Virus record (IMG/VR): IMGVR_UViG_3300042888_000791
Location: 1 to 61,756 of that record
DNA: 61,756 bases
Origin: a virus
Reading direction: 5' to 3' (one strand)
The notes below the pieces were generated by a model that was given only the letters and a program-made list of their open reading frames with translations, had not been told where the DNA came from and ran no database searches. Below are positions 23,601-36,500 of this stretch, piece by piece. Both the position numbers and the translations under genes were made by a program. Position 1 is the stretch's first letter. Each line of letters begins with the position of its first letter.

Positions 23601-24792
23601 TATAGATCCTAATATAGTTTATGGTCATCAGCCAGTATTAGAAGGAAACTTACCTTATACAGATATAGGGATTTCTAATACTAATCCTATGTTTAAAGAT
23701 AAAGAATCTTATTCAAAATATAAAGAATCTGTAGATAAAGCTTATGCTGATCCAGAAACTTCTAAAAAATTAATAAATTATTTTCAAAATTATACAGGGC
23801 CAGGTTGGCAAAATGTTAGAGCACAATTAAATAAAGGAAAATCTTTTGAAGACCAAGTAAATATTGCACATACATTAGCAACAGATAGTTTACCAGGAGC
23901 GTATCATGTTGATGTTGATCAGTTTAAATCAACCCCAACAGTTACTACTGCACCAACAACAACCGCAGCTCCGGGTAAAGTGTATGATGTTAAAGCAAAT
24001 CAAAGAAATCCATATATTGATTTTGGAAATCAAGCTCTTAAATATTTTAGACCAAGTGATGCTGAAGGATTAGATCCACAAGAACTAACAGGTGAAATGT
24101 ATGCTTTATCTAATAATCAAGTAGAACCTGTAAGAGCACAATTTTATCACCCAGAATTAGATGTTCCTTATGATATTTCATTACAAGATCAAATGAATGA
24201 AATAACAGCACAAACAAGAGGTGCACAAAGAATGGCAGGTTATAATCCAGCTGCACAAGCTGCTATTGCTCAGCAAGCATATGAACCAATTAACAGAGTA
24301 AAAGGAGAACAGTTTAGACTTAATCAAGCTAAAAAAGATCAAGTATATTCTGGTAATAGAGCTACATTAAATGATGCTCAATTTAAAAATTTAGGAATAG
24401 GTGATACACAATACACTAGACAAGAAGCAGCTAAGAGTAATACTAAAGCAATTAACCAAGCAGCACTTAGTTCTATATCAAGTAAATATCTTCAAAATAA
24501 ATTAGAGAATAGAACTTTAAAAACAAATGAAAATATGTATAATTACAGATTTGGTAAAGATTTTATTGCTGATAATTATAATGGAGTAGCTCAATTTAAT
24601 ATGCCTACTATATATAATAAAGAAGATAAGTCCGCTAATATGCTTCCTGTGTATGGTGCTAATGGTAAAATAACAGGGTTTAAACAAATCGATGAAGATA
24701 TTAAACCTATTGAAGAAACTAAACCTGCTAAAAATGGAAAAACTATTAAATCAAAAAATGGTTCTATAGTTAGTGCATACAGAAAACTATAA
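20623..24792 (+). CDS. Cargo-like virion protein with L,D-transpeptidase-like domain, 1389 aa
   Basis: Starts two bases after the previous gene. Residues 305-345 form a glycine-zipper segment (GGGIGGAAGMAIGGPMGEKI). Residues about 535-680 look like a YkuD-type L,D-transpeptidase: STPTGTYMMGPNP, then AVHITYP with H632, and NASFGCTNCRKPD with C659, matching the H...S-x-G-C catalytic pattern. Later come FYGQSHDDGGIGV and VEVERGEPSFEM, then helical coiled regions and a TPTVTTAPTTTAAP linker. GG/QNG motifs recur, and the C-terminus is Lys/Asn/Gly-rich. A peptidoglycan-acting role during entry is likely, inferred from the domain and gene position. The Gly-zipper may insert into membrane. Confidence 0.65.
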   Translation: MKAKMLKIAGVKSEAAFYKKFPSQEAFMKVHGKEFKKAQTANAIDKAQQGFTQGFGMNPQSQYQNTFASSNNFVPGNYNPIDPTINTNSGFQNTDPFAMQNMGNQWAKQNPLPQQGTGQISNTVFGENKAVTGGLGGKDFKGMGDASGAMSYMGSAMDIGKGISMIKGQREAKRQAKQNSLVTGVQADAAESRDVDISRQQHDYATRQRNAMMRPITGEELFPVTGVGTNVLAQNGSQVSGNNTEIQNTFDPYDIYDDGGYEPLNDSEQNKTYQSGGDIGQFEPMLTSASNKYINQGGEPDAGSMIGGGIGGAAGMAIGGPMGEKIGKLAGSAIGGLIDTTDRDIKKFSNQSTTNINRVSNQAFGKGIHSQNASYMEDGGYIPLAEEGNEIQYDTKHSIVDLLASKDEANDYTSRKKLATSLGIKNYRGSAEQNIQLMNMVNHPNKKLTATAKSPAKEKTVTPISKDKSVIRVIPPAKGKQEYPNKFFNDDINRSQFKDKPYKSLKQNPVNLIDNKFFNADINRKEFKTNPYEDPRHLQSGMITDKGTNMSHVIENGKIVKSFPVLTGQSRDWNQNNYPMKYLDKHPEKRSTPTGTYMMGPNPNIYSEPGFNLNPINAFGHPAAKAENTAVHITYPPEYAKRNPLYSQTADKRNASFGCTNCRKPDLKDIVERYPKGDTAIYIDSRKKYDDSFIKKFQKQDGGYVSNDWTPQVIAKFGDHTAEDYYDYAHEYDTLRAGGSVKGDYEPISERGMETAALGGSVKTLWGGEVKSISHNPYMPNSGETVNFYGQSHDDGGIGVKYGEGGESQQGEQASVEVERGEPSFEMTDPNTGKPTLNVLGDRKVHASFAKQLGDPDLIKIAEQYDGKKFKNIGLELSKKENKYTSMIDKATQELNDFKPKTQVDKFKLNALEKTIEAAHQNLKQIAGTKMTLTHFQNAINDTADELSENLGKDISSGNLNKGKVMFGKDKGQIAKYGASIGKAQGGDKLKGNIDPNIVYGHQPVLEGNLPYTDIGISNTNPMFKDKESYSKYKESVDKAYADPETSKKLINYFQNYTGPGWQNVRAQLNKGKSFEDQVNIAHTLATDSLPGAYHVDVDQFKSTPTVTTAPTTTAAPGKVYDVKANQRNPYIDFGNQALKYFRPSDAEGLDPQELTGEMYALSNNQVEPVRAQFYHPELDVPYDISLQDQMNEITAQTRGAQRMAGYNPAAQAAIAQQAYEPINRVKGEQFRLNQAKKDQVYSGNRATLNDAQFKNLGIGDTQYTRQEAAKSNTKAINQAALSSISSKYLQNKLENRTLKTNENMYNYRFGKDFIADNYNGVAQFNMPTIYNKEDKSANMLPVYGANGKITGFKQIDEDIKPIEETKPAKNGKTIKSKNGSIVSAYRKL

Positions 24793-24831
24793 CAATTTTA
24801 ATTATAACGAATTAACTAATTGCATTATGTA

Positions 24832-24865
24832 TTTAGGAAGATATAATAATTTCCATTACATTTGC
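24832..24865 (+). promoter_or_regulatory. Predicted promoter before the large virion-protein genes
   Basis: TTTA (24832-24835), 21 bases, then TACATTTGC (24857-24865), an exact match to the Bacteroidetes -7 pattern TAnnTTTGC. It sits 16 bases upstream of the 875-aa gene in an otherwise empty 88-base gap, one of the few gaps in this gene-dense stretch. Confidence 0.65.
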
Positions 24866-24880
24866 TAATAAATATATGCT

Positions 24881-27508
24881 ATGGCAAGTTTTACAGATAA
24901 CACACAAGCATTATCAACTTTTAATCCTTATATTCAGCAACTTCCTGTTGAAGCTATAGTTAAAGTTGGTATGGCTAAACAACAACAATATGATGAAGGT
25001 ATTCAAAAAATACAAACTAATATTGATAACATTGCAGGTCTTGATGTAATAAGAGATGTAGATAAAGCATATTTGCAATCTAAAATAAATGAATTAGGTA
25101 GTAATTTAAAAGTAGTTGGAGCTGGAGATTTTTCAGACTTCCAACTTGTCAATTCTGTAAATGGTATGACAAACCAAATTGCTAAAGATTCTAATGTTCA
25201 AGAAGCTGTTGGATCTACAGCTAGAGTTAGAAAAGAACAAGCTAATTTAGAAACAGCTAGAAAAGCTGGAAAATCTTCTGTACAAAATGAAGCATATTTT
25301 AATAAAGATTTAAATAAATGGGTTAATAGTTCTAATTTAAAAGAAGGGTATAATGGTAGATATATTGAATATACTGATATAGATAAAAAACTTAGAGAGG
25401 TTGCTGATAAAGTTCATGAACTAGATAATTCTATAGACATACCTTTTAAAAGAGATAGTGCTGGTAATATATTAAAAGGATCAGATGGTAAACCAATGAT
25501 CGATGATGCTATGCTTAGTATCTCTACTAAAGGTAAACCAGCATCAAAACTATTAGCTAACTTTTATAGTTCATTAAATGAAAATGATCAACAACAATTA
25601 CATATAGATTCTTGGTATCATTATAGAGGAGCAACAGCAGATACATTTAAAACTGATGCTACTAAAAATTATCAAGATAATAAAAAAATATTATCAGATA
25701 GTCTTGTTACAATGAGTACAGAAATACTAACAAATTCTAAATTATCTTCTGTTGATAAAAGTAAAATAGAAGCACAAATAAATGATGTTAATACAAGATT
25801 ATATGATGGTAGTCTTGAAAAAGAACTTAATACACAATTAGAACAAATAGGAACTGATCAAGATGCTGATTCTTATAAGTATAAATTATACACGCAAAAA
25901 TATTTAACTAAACTTGCTAATGATACTTCGTATGAAAGTATTAAACAAGAATATAAAAACAATCCTTATTTTCAAGCAGACATGCAAAAAAAAGATTTAC
26001 AGTTTAAATATGATAATGCTCGTAGAGAACAAATGAATTCAGATAGAGCCTTTGGATGGGACCAAACAAAATTCTATACATTACAGGCTGAAAAAATGGA
26101 AAAAGCTGCTTTAGATGCACAAACAAAAAATGGTAGTCAAGCTATTGGGCAAGCAGGTAGAATTTCTTCTAATGTTAATCCACCATCTATGCTTGATATA
26201 GATAAAGAAACTACCGGTATTAAAAATGATATAAATAAATTAACAAGTACATATGCTCCTACTATTGTAGATGGTAGATTAAAAGATAATAAACAAAGAG
26301 CTACATATTTAAATTATCTTTCTACACAATATGCAACTAATCCAGGATTTTTATCAAAGATAAAAGATGCTAATTTAAAAGAGTACTTAGAAAAAAGAAG
26401 AAGTCTTGAAATACAACTTGGACAAAAACAAAATCTTGGAATAGCAGCTAGTGGAGCTTCTAAAAAATATGATGTACAATTAGATGATTTGTTCAAATCT
26501 ACAGTTGGAATTAATAATACTCAAGGTAAACAATTACATACTGCAAAAGATTTATTTACATTAAGTAAAGATATTGAAAAGTTTTATAAAACAACTGAAG
26601 GAGGTGTAAGTCCAACAACAGGTGCATCAGCAAGTACTACTACTTTTGATACGCATGCATTATATGCAAAATATAAAGGAACTAATAAAGAGGCTATAGT
26701 TAGGGCATACATTAAACATTATAATGGGGATGCTATGAATAGTTCTGAAAAAATATTATTTGATAGAACACAACAAATAAAATTTAAATTTGATAATTCT
26801 GCTCGGGATATTTTAAAACAAAAATTAAAATTTCAATCTGATTATTTAGCACAAAGAATGCCTGAAAGACAAACAATTGTAGGATCTTTAAATAAAGATA
26901 ATAAAGTTGATATGAGGCATATCAATGCTTTAATTGTAGACAAACGTAATGAGTTTGCTAATGGAGGTATTGATGTTGATAGTAAAAAAGATTATAATCC
27001 TGATACTATAGATGAATTAATGAAATCTAAAAATGCTGGATATACAATTGAAAAACATTATGATGGATCTGCTAATGTAATAGTTAGTTCTGGTTCTCAA
27101 AGACAAATTATAAAATTAAATAGTAATGAGCTTGGTGCATACTTTCCAAACTATGCAAAAAATAGTCCAGTTAATGAAATTAAATATGCTGTGTTAGCTT
27201 CTCCAAAGCATACAACTAATTTACAAGGAGGCCATGATGCATCTAATGCTGTTAATGCTAGATATAGTGGATATGATTTACCTAATCTTGGTAAAACATT
27301 AGCACCATTAGTAAGATATGATATAGAGGGTAGTCCATTTAATGATGGATCTGGTAATGATAAATACCAAGTTAGAATGTATGTTAATGATAATGGACAC
27401 TGGAAAACAGATGTTATAACAGATTATGTTACAGATGCTGGTTTACCTATGGTATTTGAAAAAATAGGACCAGCAACAGTACAAGATTTTTTAAGTAGAA
27501 CAAAATAA
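24881..27508 (+). CDS. Helical internal virion protein, 875 aa
   Basis: The protein is almost wholly helical and rich in Lys, Gln, Asp and Asn. It begins with ALSTFNPYIQQLPVEAIVKV and has long coiled-coil-like stretches (about residues 30-130 and 255-390). No signal peptide, membrane segment or catalytic motif is seen. The last 120 residues are more beta-like (YQVRMYVNDNGHWKTDVITD). Such a protein directly before the giant RNA-polymerase gene fits an internal scaffold or ejected protein of podovirus-like phages. It is transcribed from the promoter just upstream and precedes the giant gene by 11 bases. Confidence 0.65.
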   Translation: MASFTDNTQALSTFNPYIQQLPVEAIVKVGMAKQQQYDEGIQKIQTNIDNIAGLDVIRDVDKAYLQSKINELGSNLKVVGAGDFSDFQLVNSVNGMTNQIAKDSNVQEAVGSTARVRKEQANLETARKAGKSSVQNEAYFNKDLNKWVNSSNLKEGYNGRYIEYTDIDKKLREVADKVHELDNSIDIPFKRDSAGNILKGSDGKPMIDDAMLSISTKGKPASKLLANFYSSLNENDQQQLHIDSWYHYRGATADTFKTDATKNYQDNKKILSDSLVTMSTEILTNSKLSSVDKSKIEAQINDVNTRLYDGSLEKELNTQLEQIGTDQDADSYKYKLYTQKYLTKLANDTSYESIKQEYKNNPYFQADMQKKDLQFKYDNARREQMNSDRAFGWDQTKFYTLQAEKMEKAALDAQTKNGSQAIGQAGRISSNVNPPSMLDIDKETTGIKNDINKLTSTYAPTIVDGRLKDNKQRATYLNYLSTQYATNPGFLSKIKDANLKEYLEKRRSLEIQLGQKQNLGIAASGASKKYDVQLDDLFKSTVGINNTQGKQLHTAKDLFTLSKDIEKFYKTTEGGVSPTTGASASTTTFDTHALYAKYKGTNKEAIVRAYIKHYNGDAMNSSEKILFDRTQQIKFKFDNSARDILKQKLKFQSDYLAQRMPERQTIVGSLNKDNKVDMRHINALIVDKRNEFANGGIDVDSKKDYNPDTIDELMKSKNAGYTIEKHYDGSANVIVSSGSQRQIIKLNSNELGAYFPNYAKNSPVNEIKYAVLASPKHTTNLQGGHDASNAVNARYSGYDLPNLGKTLAPLVRYDIEGSPFNDGSGNDKYQVRMYVNDNGHWKTDVITDYVTDAGLPMVFEKIGPATVQDFLSRTK

Positions 27509-27519
27509 AACCACAAAAT

Positions 27520-30500
27520 ATGCCAATATTTGATAATGAACTTGTAGGTAATCCAACTGAAGGATTAACACCTTATTTTCAACCTAAAGGAGAGCTTGCT
27601 TCCCCACATACAACTGATGTAAATACATCTATGTACTTTGGGCATACACCAGAACAAAATGTTACTTATAAAGGAGGGTTTACATTAGATCAATTATCTG
27701 AAATATCATCTGTACCCAATAAAGCTACTTTTGATTCTCCGTTTCAAATGATTCCTAAAAGTGAATTACTTGCAAACAAAAGATATGGTATGTATGAAAG
27801 AGATAAAGATCTTGAAAACATATACAGTGTTAATCAATCTTGGGGTGCACAGCTAGGTAATGGTATACTTAAAATGGGAGCAACTGCTGCAGGTACATTT
27901 GCACAAGGATTTGCTACTCTTCCTAATACTATTTCTGCAATTAAAAATGGACAATTAAAAGACTTATCAAATCCAGATGGATATGAATCAGATATTGATA
28001 CTTGGTTAAAAAATATTGAAGACACTCTTCCTAACTATTATAGTAGACATGAAAAAGAACATCCTTTTTTAGCTGCTATTCCTGGATTTGCAGGAAGTGC
28101 TAATTTTTGGGGTGATAAAGTAATTAAAAATATAGGGTTTACTGTAGGTGCTATTGGTAGTGCAGTTGCACAAGATGCTCTTGTTGGTTTAGCTACAGAA
28201 GGAATTGGAGAGATACCTTTAATAGGTGCTCAAATTAGTAAAGCTGCTTTATATTTAAACAAAATATTTTCAGCTGAAACCAAAGTGGGTAGAGTATTAG
28301 GAGCTACAGAAAAAGGATTACTTACTAGAACACTTGAAGCAGCTAGTATAGAAGGTTTATCAGGTGAAGCTTTATTAACAACTAGACAATTAGCTGCATC
28401 AGCATCATTAGCTAAAATTACAGATGCAGGAAGATATTACCTTAATCTTTATGGTTCTGCTAGAACAGAAGCTGCTATTGAAGCAAGAGATGGTTATAGA
28501 CAAATTAAAGAAGAATTAACAAATCAATACAAGTTAGATAATTATGGTACTGACCCAAGTATTGAAGATACACAAGTAATAGAACAATACGCTACAGATG
28601 CTATGAATACTAGGTTTGGTATTAACATGGCTATACTTACTGTATCTAATGCTATTCAATTTGATAATATGCTAAAACCTTTTTCTACAGCTAGTACAAA
28701 AGGTTTAACTAGTAGTCTTGTACAGGATGTACAAAAAGCTGGAAAAATTGGACTTAAAGAAGGTTCGTTAGATACTTTTGAAAAACAAATACCAAAAACT
28801 TTTAGAGGTAAAGTATGGTCTTCAGTTAAACCAACTATTCCTCTTGTTTTATCAGAAGGTATATATGAAGAAGGTGGACAGTATGCTGCTGAAAGAGGAA
28901 CATATGATTACTATACAAGAAAATATAAAAATCCTACTACAGGAAAAAATAAACAAACTTGGGACAGTGTAGATGAAATTATAAATTCTACAGTGAAAGG
29001 TTTAAAAGATCAGTTTAGTACTACAGAGGGGCTTGAAAATATGTTTATTGGTGCTTTGTCTTCTATTATTACAGGAGGATTAATGAGTAAAGTAGATACT
29101 ATAAAAGGGCAAGGAAAAGACAAACGTCTTCAATCTTCAATTAATTTATTAAATAACAATGGTTTAACTGGTATTTTGCAAAATAAATATGGGGACACTA
29201 TTGATGCTGTTGGTATTGCTAAAGATATGAAAGAAGCTGCTTCTAGTGGTAATATATTTCAATATAAAAATTTACAACATAAAGCATTTTTTAATTTTGT
29301 AAACTCACGTATTCCTTCAGGATTACATGAAACAACAATTATGCAATTAGAAATGCTAAAAGAATTAGATAAAGATCAATTTGAAAAAATGTTTGGAATT
29401 GATTTTAGCACATCTAATAAATCTACCGTGAATGAATATGTAGATGCTTTAGTTTCTAAAGCTAATAGTATTAAATCTTCTGTAGATGCTTTAGATGCTA
29501 CATTTAAAAATCCTTATAAACAAGTTACAGATCCTAAAACAGATGAAGATCATTTAGAAAATTATAAGTTTAATACATTTAATATGTGGAAAACTGATTT
29601 ACTATTTGATTCTAGTATAGCCGTAGACTCAAATAATAGACTAGATTCTATTGAGAAAAATTCAATGAAAATTAATTCTTTTCTTAATAATGATGTATTA
29701 GCTAAACTTACAAAAAAAGAATCTTTACAAACACTAGCTACTACATATGAAGAAAATGCTAATAGATTACAAAATACTATTACAGATTTAACTTCAGCTG
29801 AAGATAGAAAAAATATTAAACAACAAATGAAAACTTTCAGAACTTATTCTGAAAGAATAAATTTAGATTTAAAAGATGAAGAACGTAGTCCAGAATTATT
29901 TAATTCATTACTTAATTTTGAATTAAATAATCAAGATAGTTCTAAAGATGCAATTGTAGGATTTGAACACGCTTCAACATTAATGACTAATGGTGTAGAT
30001 GTTAATAATATTAAAGAAGCTAAAAGAAAAGCTGCTCTTAATTTTGAATATTTAGCTACTGAAAAAGGTTTTGATAAATATTTTGAACAACAAAAACAAA
30101 TAGCTAAAGATCATGCTGAAACTATTGATATAGATCATGAAGTTGTTCCAGATACTCCTATATTTATTAATAAAGATAAAGAACAAGAACCAGTAGAACT
30201 TAATAGAGAATATGAAATAAAAGCTACTAAAAGAGCTACAGTTAAAAAATTAGCTGAAGATAGATTCCAAGTTACACACCCAGATGGAACTTTTACATAT
30301 CATACTACTAGAGATCTTGCTAATGAGTCTGCTAAAGAAATAACAGATGAAAACACTAACTTATCTAAAGTTAAAGTATTGGCTATTAATTCTGATGGTA
30401 CACTTAAAGTGGAAGATAAAAATGGTGATATAATTAATATTGACCCAAATAGATTAAAAGGATATAGAAGAATACTTACAGATCAAGAAAAACTTCAAAA

Positions 30501-33500
30501 AGATAAAGAGCAAATTAAAAAACAACAAATTGCTATTAGTAAAAAATCTGGTAATATACCTACTCCTGATACATCTTTAATAGATACTAAAGAACCACCA
30601 TTAAAAGATAAAACTAAGTTATTTACTTCTACTACAACAGAATCAGAAACATGGGATAAAGCTAAAGATTCAGCACCTCATGTAACTAGATCAAGAGCTT
30701 TTTTAAATAAAGTAAAAAAGTTTAATAAAAAAATAGGTAAAGTGAAAGCTATTTTAGTTACATCTAAAATGGAAAAAGCTTTAGGTCTTGAAGGATTAGC
30801 AGCTATGTCATATGGTACAAATGATATGTCTGATGTTAATCATATACAGAAAGGGTTTGTAGCAGCAGTATTTACTGTACAAGATAAAACAGGTATTTAC
30901 TTTGTAGATGAAGATGGAAATAAATTAAGTAAAGTTCGTGAACAAGTAGATTTGAATAAAGTAATTTTTCAAACTATGCCTACAACATCTTTAACAAATT
31001 CTAAAGGGTTTCCTAAAAATAGATCTGATCAAAAAGTAGAAGCAGCAGCTTATGCAAAAGGATGGGGAATATTTAGAGAAAAACTATTTACACTTGATGG
31101 TACACAGAAACCAAAACCAATGGAATTTTCAGTATCAAGAGGACTTGCTAAAGTTAATTCTGGTACTAGAGAAAGAAACCAAGTTGGAGGAATACTTATA
31201 GATGAAAATAAAATAGCTACACAAGAGGGACTTATAGTAATACCTACTACAGGAACTATAGCACACAACAATGAAGCTGTTGGTTTTCCTAATGGTGTGC
31301 CTGTATTACAATATGCAGACACATTAGAAGCTTTAAATAATAGAAAATTTACAAACACAGAAGCTAAAACAATATTTGAAGTAATTAAAGCATTAGCTGA
31401 TGAAGTGGTAAAACAATCTTCAAGTAACCAAGCTATAGAATTTAACAAAGAATATACATCATTTTTACAAAATATATTATATTGGAAATTAGGCGCTACA
31501 GAATCTGATAATCAAATTAGAATTAATGAAGAAACTCTTTCTCTTGAATTAGGTAAAAAAACTTATTCATTTGCTGAAATAGCTAATTTTGAAAAAGATA
31601 TTATAGATCAATTATCAAAAGCTTATATAAGTGTTAATAACAATACACTTACTAATAACTTTGCTGATGAATTTACAGAATTTATGTTTATTGGTAATAA
31701 ATTAATTCCTATTACATGGGAAAATTATCAAGTATATTTATTAGGCAGTAAATACCCAAATGGTTCTACAAGAAAAGCTGAAGAAACTCCATTAGTAACA
31801 GCTGTTGCTAAACCATCAGATTCAGTACCATATACACATATTGCAAAATATGCTACATTAGAAGGTATTGAGTTTCCTATTGACGCTGTTACACCAGCAC
31901 CTAAACAAACTCCAGTTACACCACCAAGCGCAGCAGGTAAATTTGTATTAGATGGTGTTACACAAAATAAATTAGATATAATAGGATTTGGGGAAATTAC
32001 TTTTACAGCTAAAGAAGGTGAAGAGCCTCAATTTGATACAACTAGTGAGGAATATATGAATGTTGGTATGAAACTTTTTGATTCAAGTAATTCTTATAGA
32101 TTAAAACAAGGTCAACCAGAAGTTAAATTGGAAGAATTAGTAGGAACTATAAAAGAATTTGTTACTAATTCTATTAAAAAAGCAATTGAAGTACAAAAAA
32201 TACCAACACCTACTACATATAATTTAGAAGGTACTGCTCCTAATACATATACTATACCTAATTTTGGTACAGTTACATTTACAGTGGTGGAAGGAGAAAA
32301 CCCTAAATTTGATGAAGATGCTGAATTTAAAAAAGTTCAGCAAAAATTTATTGATGCTGTTAATAAAACTAAACCAGGCACACCTAAAGCTAAAGCTATA
32401 GATATGGCCAATGCTGCTATATTAGCATTAGTAAATAAAGAAATAGGTAATACAGTTATACCACAACCAGCAGTTAATAAACCTAAACCAGGTTCTACAA
32501 TTGCACCTAGTGATGATTTTAGACTTGTTGGTCTTGAGGATAAAGATGTAATGACTGAAGAAGAAATTCAATTATTCAAAGAATGGATGAATGAAAATCT
32601 TCCTTTTATTCCTTATGAAATATTAGAACAAATTATTACTACTAACACTGGTGATAAAGCTTGGGGTGTATTTGAAAATAATGTAGCTAAGTTTGTTAAA
32701 GGTGGTCTTAAAGGTACTGAGTATCATGAAGTTATGGAAGCTATTTGGAATGGTATGCTTTCACCTGAAGAACGTAATAATATAATAGAAGATGAACGAT
32801 CTACCGGTGGTACATTTGTAGATAGAGTTACGGGTAAAACATATGAATATGCAGATGCTCCAGAACAAATATTGAAAGAAAGAATCATGGATGATTTTTC
32901 TGATTATAGACTTGGTAAATTACCAGCTAGATCATTAGGAGAAAGAATACAAAGATTCTTTAGAGCTATATTAGATTTCTTTAGTTCATTTGTTTCTAAC
33001 CCATCTTTAAAAGAACAATTGTTTAAAGAAGTTAATTCTGGTAAATTTAAAGAAAGAACTTTAAATGATTCTACTATAAGTAATTTAGCAGAATATAGAG
33101 CTGCAGGTGAACTGTCAGAACAACAAACTAATAATATTGTTCAAGATATGACAGCAAGAGCAGCTGGTATATTATTTAGTGAAGGTAATTTGGATTTATT
33201 ATACTCTCCTGATAGAATTACTAGCCAGGAAATGTTTAATAGAATTGAAGAAAGATATGCTTCTGAAGGAAGACTTTCTTTAATATCTGATAATGCTTGG
33301 AAAGAGTTAAAAGAAAAAACAAAAAATAAATTACGTACACTTGGTGTTGGTTTTGATACTAATGATCAAGTGAGTATTAATGATGAAGAAGCTAATAAGA
33401 ATGATTATGCTCCAGAACCTTTTTCAGTAGATTGGAAAAAGAATTCTACAGGCCCAGTTAAATTTACTTTAGCAACATTATTTGAAGCAGTTGCTTCAAA

Positions 33501-36500
33501 TCAAGAAGATAGTGTAGCACTGGAATTACCTAAAGCATCATTATCTGAATCAATAATAGATGGTGTTAAAATACAAGGATATAAATTATTAAACTTTAGT
33601 AGAACATTTGCTACTGTATTAGATAAACTTTCTAATACAACCAATGTTTCTAATGCTGTTGATAAATTAGCTAAGTTAGCTGAGTATGATGCTAACTATG
33701 TTAGACTTTTTGCTAGAGTATCTAAACAAACAAATCCTAAAATAGGTATTAGTAGAACTATTCCTTTTAGTGATTTTGATCATAATGACTGGAGATTTTT
33801 TATTCAGTTTATGCAAACATTTACTAAACAAAAACCTGAAGCATTAATACAATATGTTTCAGCTGAAGGAACATATACAGGTCCTGCTAATTTATATACA
33901 GCAATTAAAACAACTCAAAATAATTGGATTGAAAATATAAAAACACTTGCTGCTACACCAGGTAATTTAGTAACTAGATCTGGTAATGTATATCAAATTA
34001 AAAGTTTTCAAGGTAGAATAGATCAAGACCAATCAGGAAAATGGAGAGCTATATCTCCTTATGGTGATATTACATATCATAAATCAGAAAAAGAAGCTAC
34101 TGAAGAAGCTAAAGATTTAAGTATTAAAATTAGATCAGGAAAAGACCAAGTTAAATTCTTATCTGAATTAGGTATTGAGTTTCCATATGATGTATATACT
34201 AAATTAAAAGCTAGTCAAAAAAATATATTTGTACAACAAGTTACATCTATATATACATACTTTGGTGAAAATAATGACCTTATGAGTCTTTCTGGTAAAA
34301 CATTAAAAATTAATGGTCCTCTTTCTAAATTAGCTGAATTACTTAATAAAGTAACAAATCCTAATCAAGATTCTACATATTTTGGTGTAGAAGGTCAAAG
34401 AATAGGTGCATTTGCAGAAAACAATGCTCCATCATTATTTGAGAATATGTTTAATGAAGTGGATACATTAGAAGAACTTTTAAAAGCAAGACCAGAATTA
34501 AATGACCTTTATTCTAATGGTAGTCAAGTTCTTAAAAAAGGAGGATTGTTTTTTGATAAAGAGGGTAATAGAATTAAAACTATGAAAGTATCTTATATTC
34601 AAGGTACTAAATTAGCAGATGATAATAAAGGAATTGCTACATCTAATTTAACATTAGGTGCTAGATTTACACAAGAAATAAATCAAAACTTAGATGGTAA
34701 CTATTATATAATTATTCCTGCAGATGGATCTACAGAGTGGATGATGAACCTTGGTAATAACATTGAATTAAAAACTATTAACTCAGCAAAATCTTGGTCA
34801 CAAATTCACACAGTATTTAAAGGATATTTGAATGATGATGTTGCTTTAGCTCTTGATTATAAAAATAGAGAAAAATTAAATAATATTGGATCAGGTCAAA
34901 GAATAGCAAAACTTCAAAAAGAATTTGATATTCTATATGACAAAAAAGATAAAACAGTTTCAGAAAAGAAAAGACAAAATGAAATATCTGAAGAGATATT
35001 TAAATTAGTGGATAAATCTAAACAACTTAGATTCTTTAAAGAAATTTTATTTGATAAACAATTAAATAAAATTAATGAAATGATTGATGAAAATCAATCT
35101 CAAGAAGAAATTGAAAAGTATATTACTAGTGAAACAAAAAATATTAATAAAGCTATTACAGAATATATTAATAATACAGTTGAAAGAACAAAAGAAATTC
35201 TTCTTGAAAATAATGAAATTACAATGCAAGTAAAAAAAGATGTTATAACTTATAGTTATGATAATCTTGATATGACTGCACTTAATAAATCATTAGGTAA
35301 AAATGCTTTAAACAATAAAAAATTAACTGAAAGTAATGTTAATGATATTTTGATATATGTTAATGTTAACTATATTATTAATAATATTGAATACCATAAA
35401 GTGTTATTTGGTGATCCATTTCAATTTGCTATTAAAAAAGATGGTTCTTTAGATGAACCAAAACGTATTAAATCATTTTTATCTCCAAGAAGAACTACTT
35501 TTGATACTCCAGAGTATAATACTTTTTTAAATGATGAAATGAATAATGTTAATGGTATCCAATTAAAACCCGGAGATCCAGGATACCATCAATATAAGTC
35601 TTATACTAATACATTAACAGTTAAAGATATTAATATAGTGGGTAGTCTTGCTAATTTGGTAGAAGCTTATGCTGGAACTAATGAAGCAGATGCTATGTCT
35701 TGGTTAATGGATAATACATACAAAGAAGTTAAATTAAAAAATGGTCAATGGAGTGAAGAAGCAGAGGATTTCCACCAATGGCAAATGGCTTTTACAAGAC
35801 AAAATTTACCTGGCTATAAATATTCTTCAACAGAATTAGAAAAATTAGATAGAGAATTAGTTTCTAAAAAATCACCAAAACATACACTAGAAATTTTAAA
35901 ACCAATTGTTACAGGTAATAAATATAATAAAGACCAATTTGATCTTGTTTTAGATAAGTTTTCTCAAATGCCTATTTACTATAGTATGGTAAAAGGTACT
36001 AATATGGAAAAACTTTATATTCAAATGATGAAACAAGGTATGGGTTATGCTATTGTAGAATCTGGAAGAAAAATTGGGGCTGAAGAAATGCACTCTTTAT
36101 ATAATGAAGATGGTACATTTAATGAAGAAGCTTTTAATAATAAAGTACAAATTCCATGGAAAGCATATGGTATTCAAGTGGAAACAACCACAGAAGGTGA
36201 AAAAGTACAAACAAGAGGTTCCCAGCTTACTAAAATGGCTAGTATGGATTTATTTGATAATGGTATAGCTACTAGTGTTAAAGCTCAACAAGAGTATGAA
36301 AGAAATACTAATTTATTAAATTTAATGCATGAAAATGCATATAATGAATTACTTATTAAATTAGGTATTACTGAAGAAGATGGTGATTATACAATGGAAA
36401 ATGGCAAGTCTGTATCTGAGACTTTGATGCATGAAATGATGCGTAGAGAACTTTCTGATAATGCTATTGATACAATTGCACTTAATGAAGAAAATCAATT

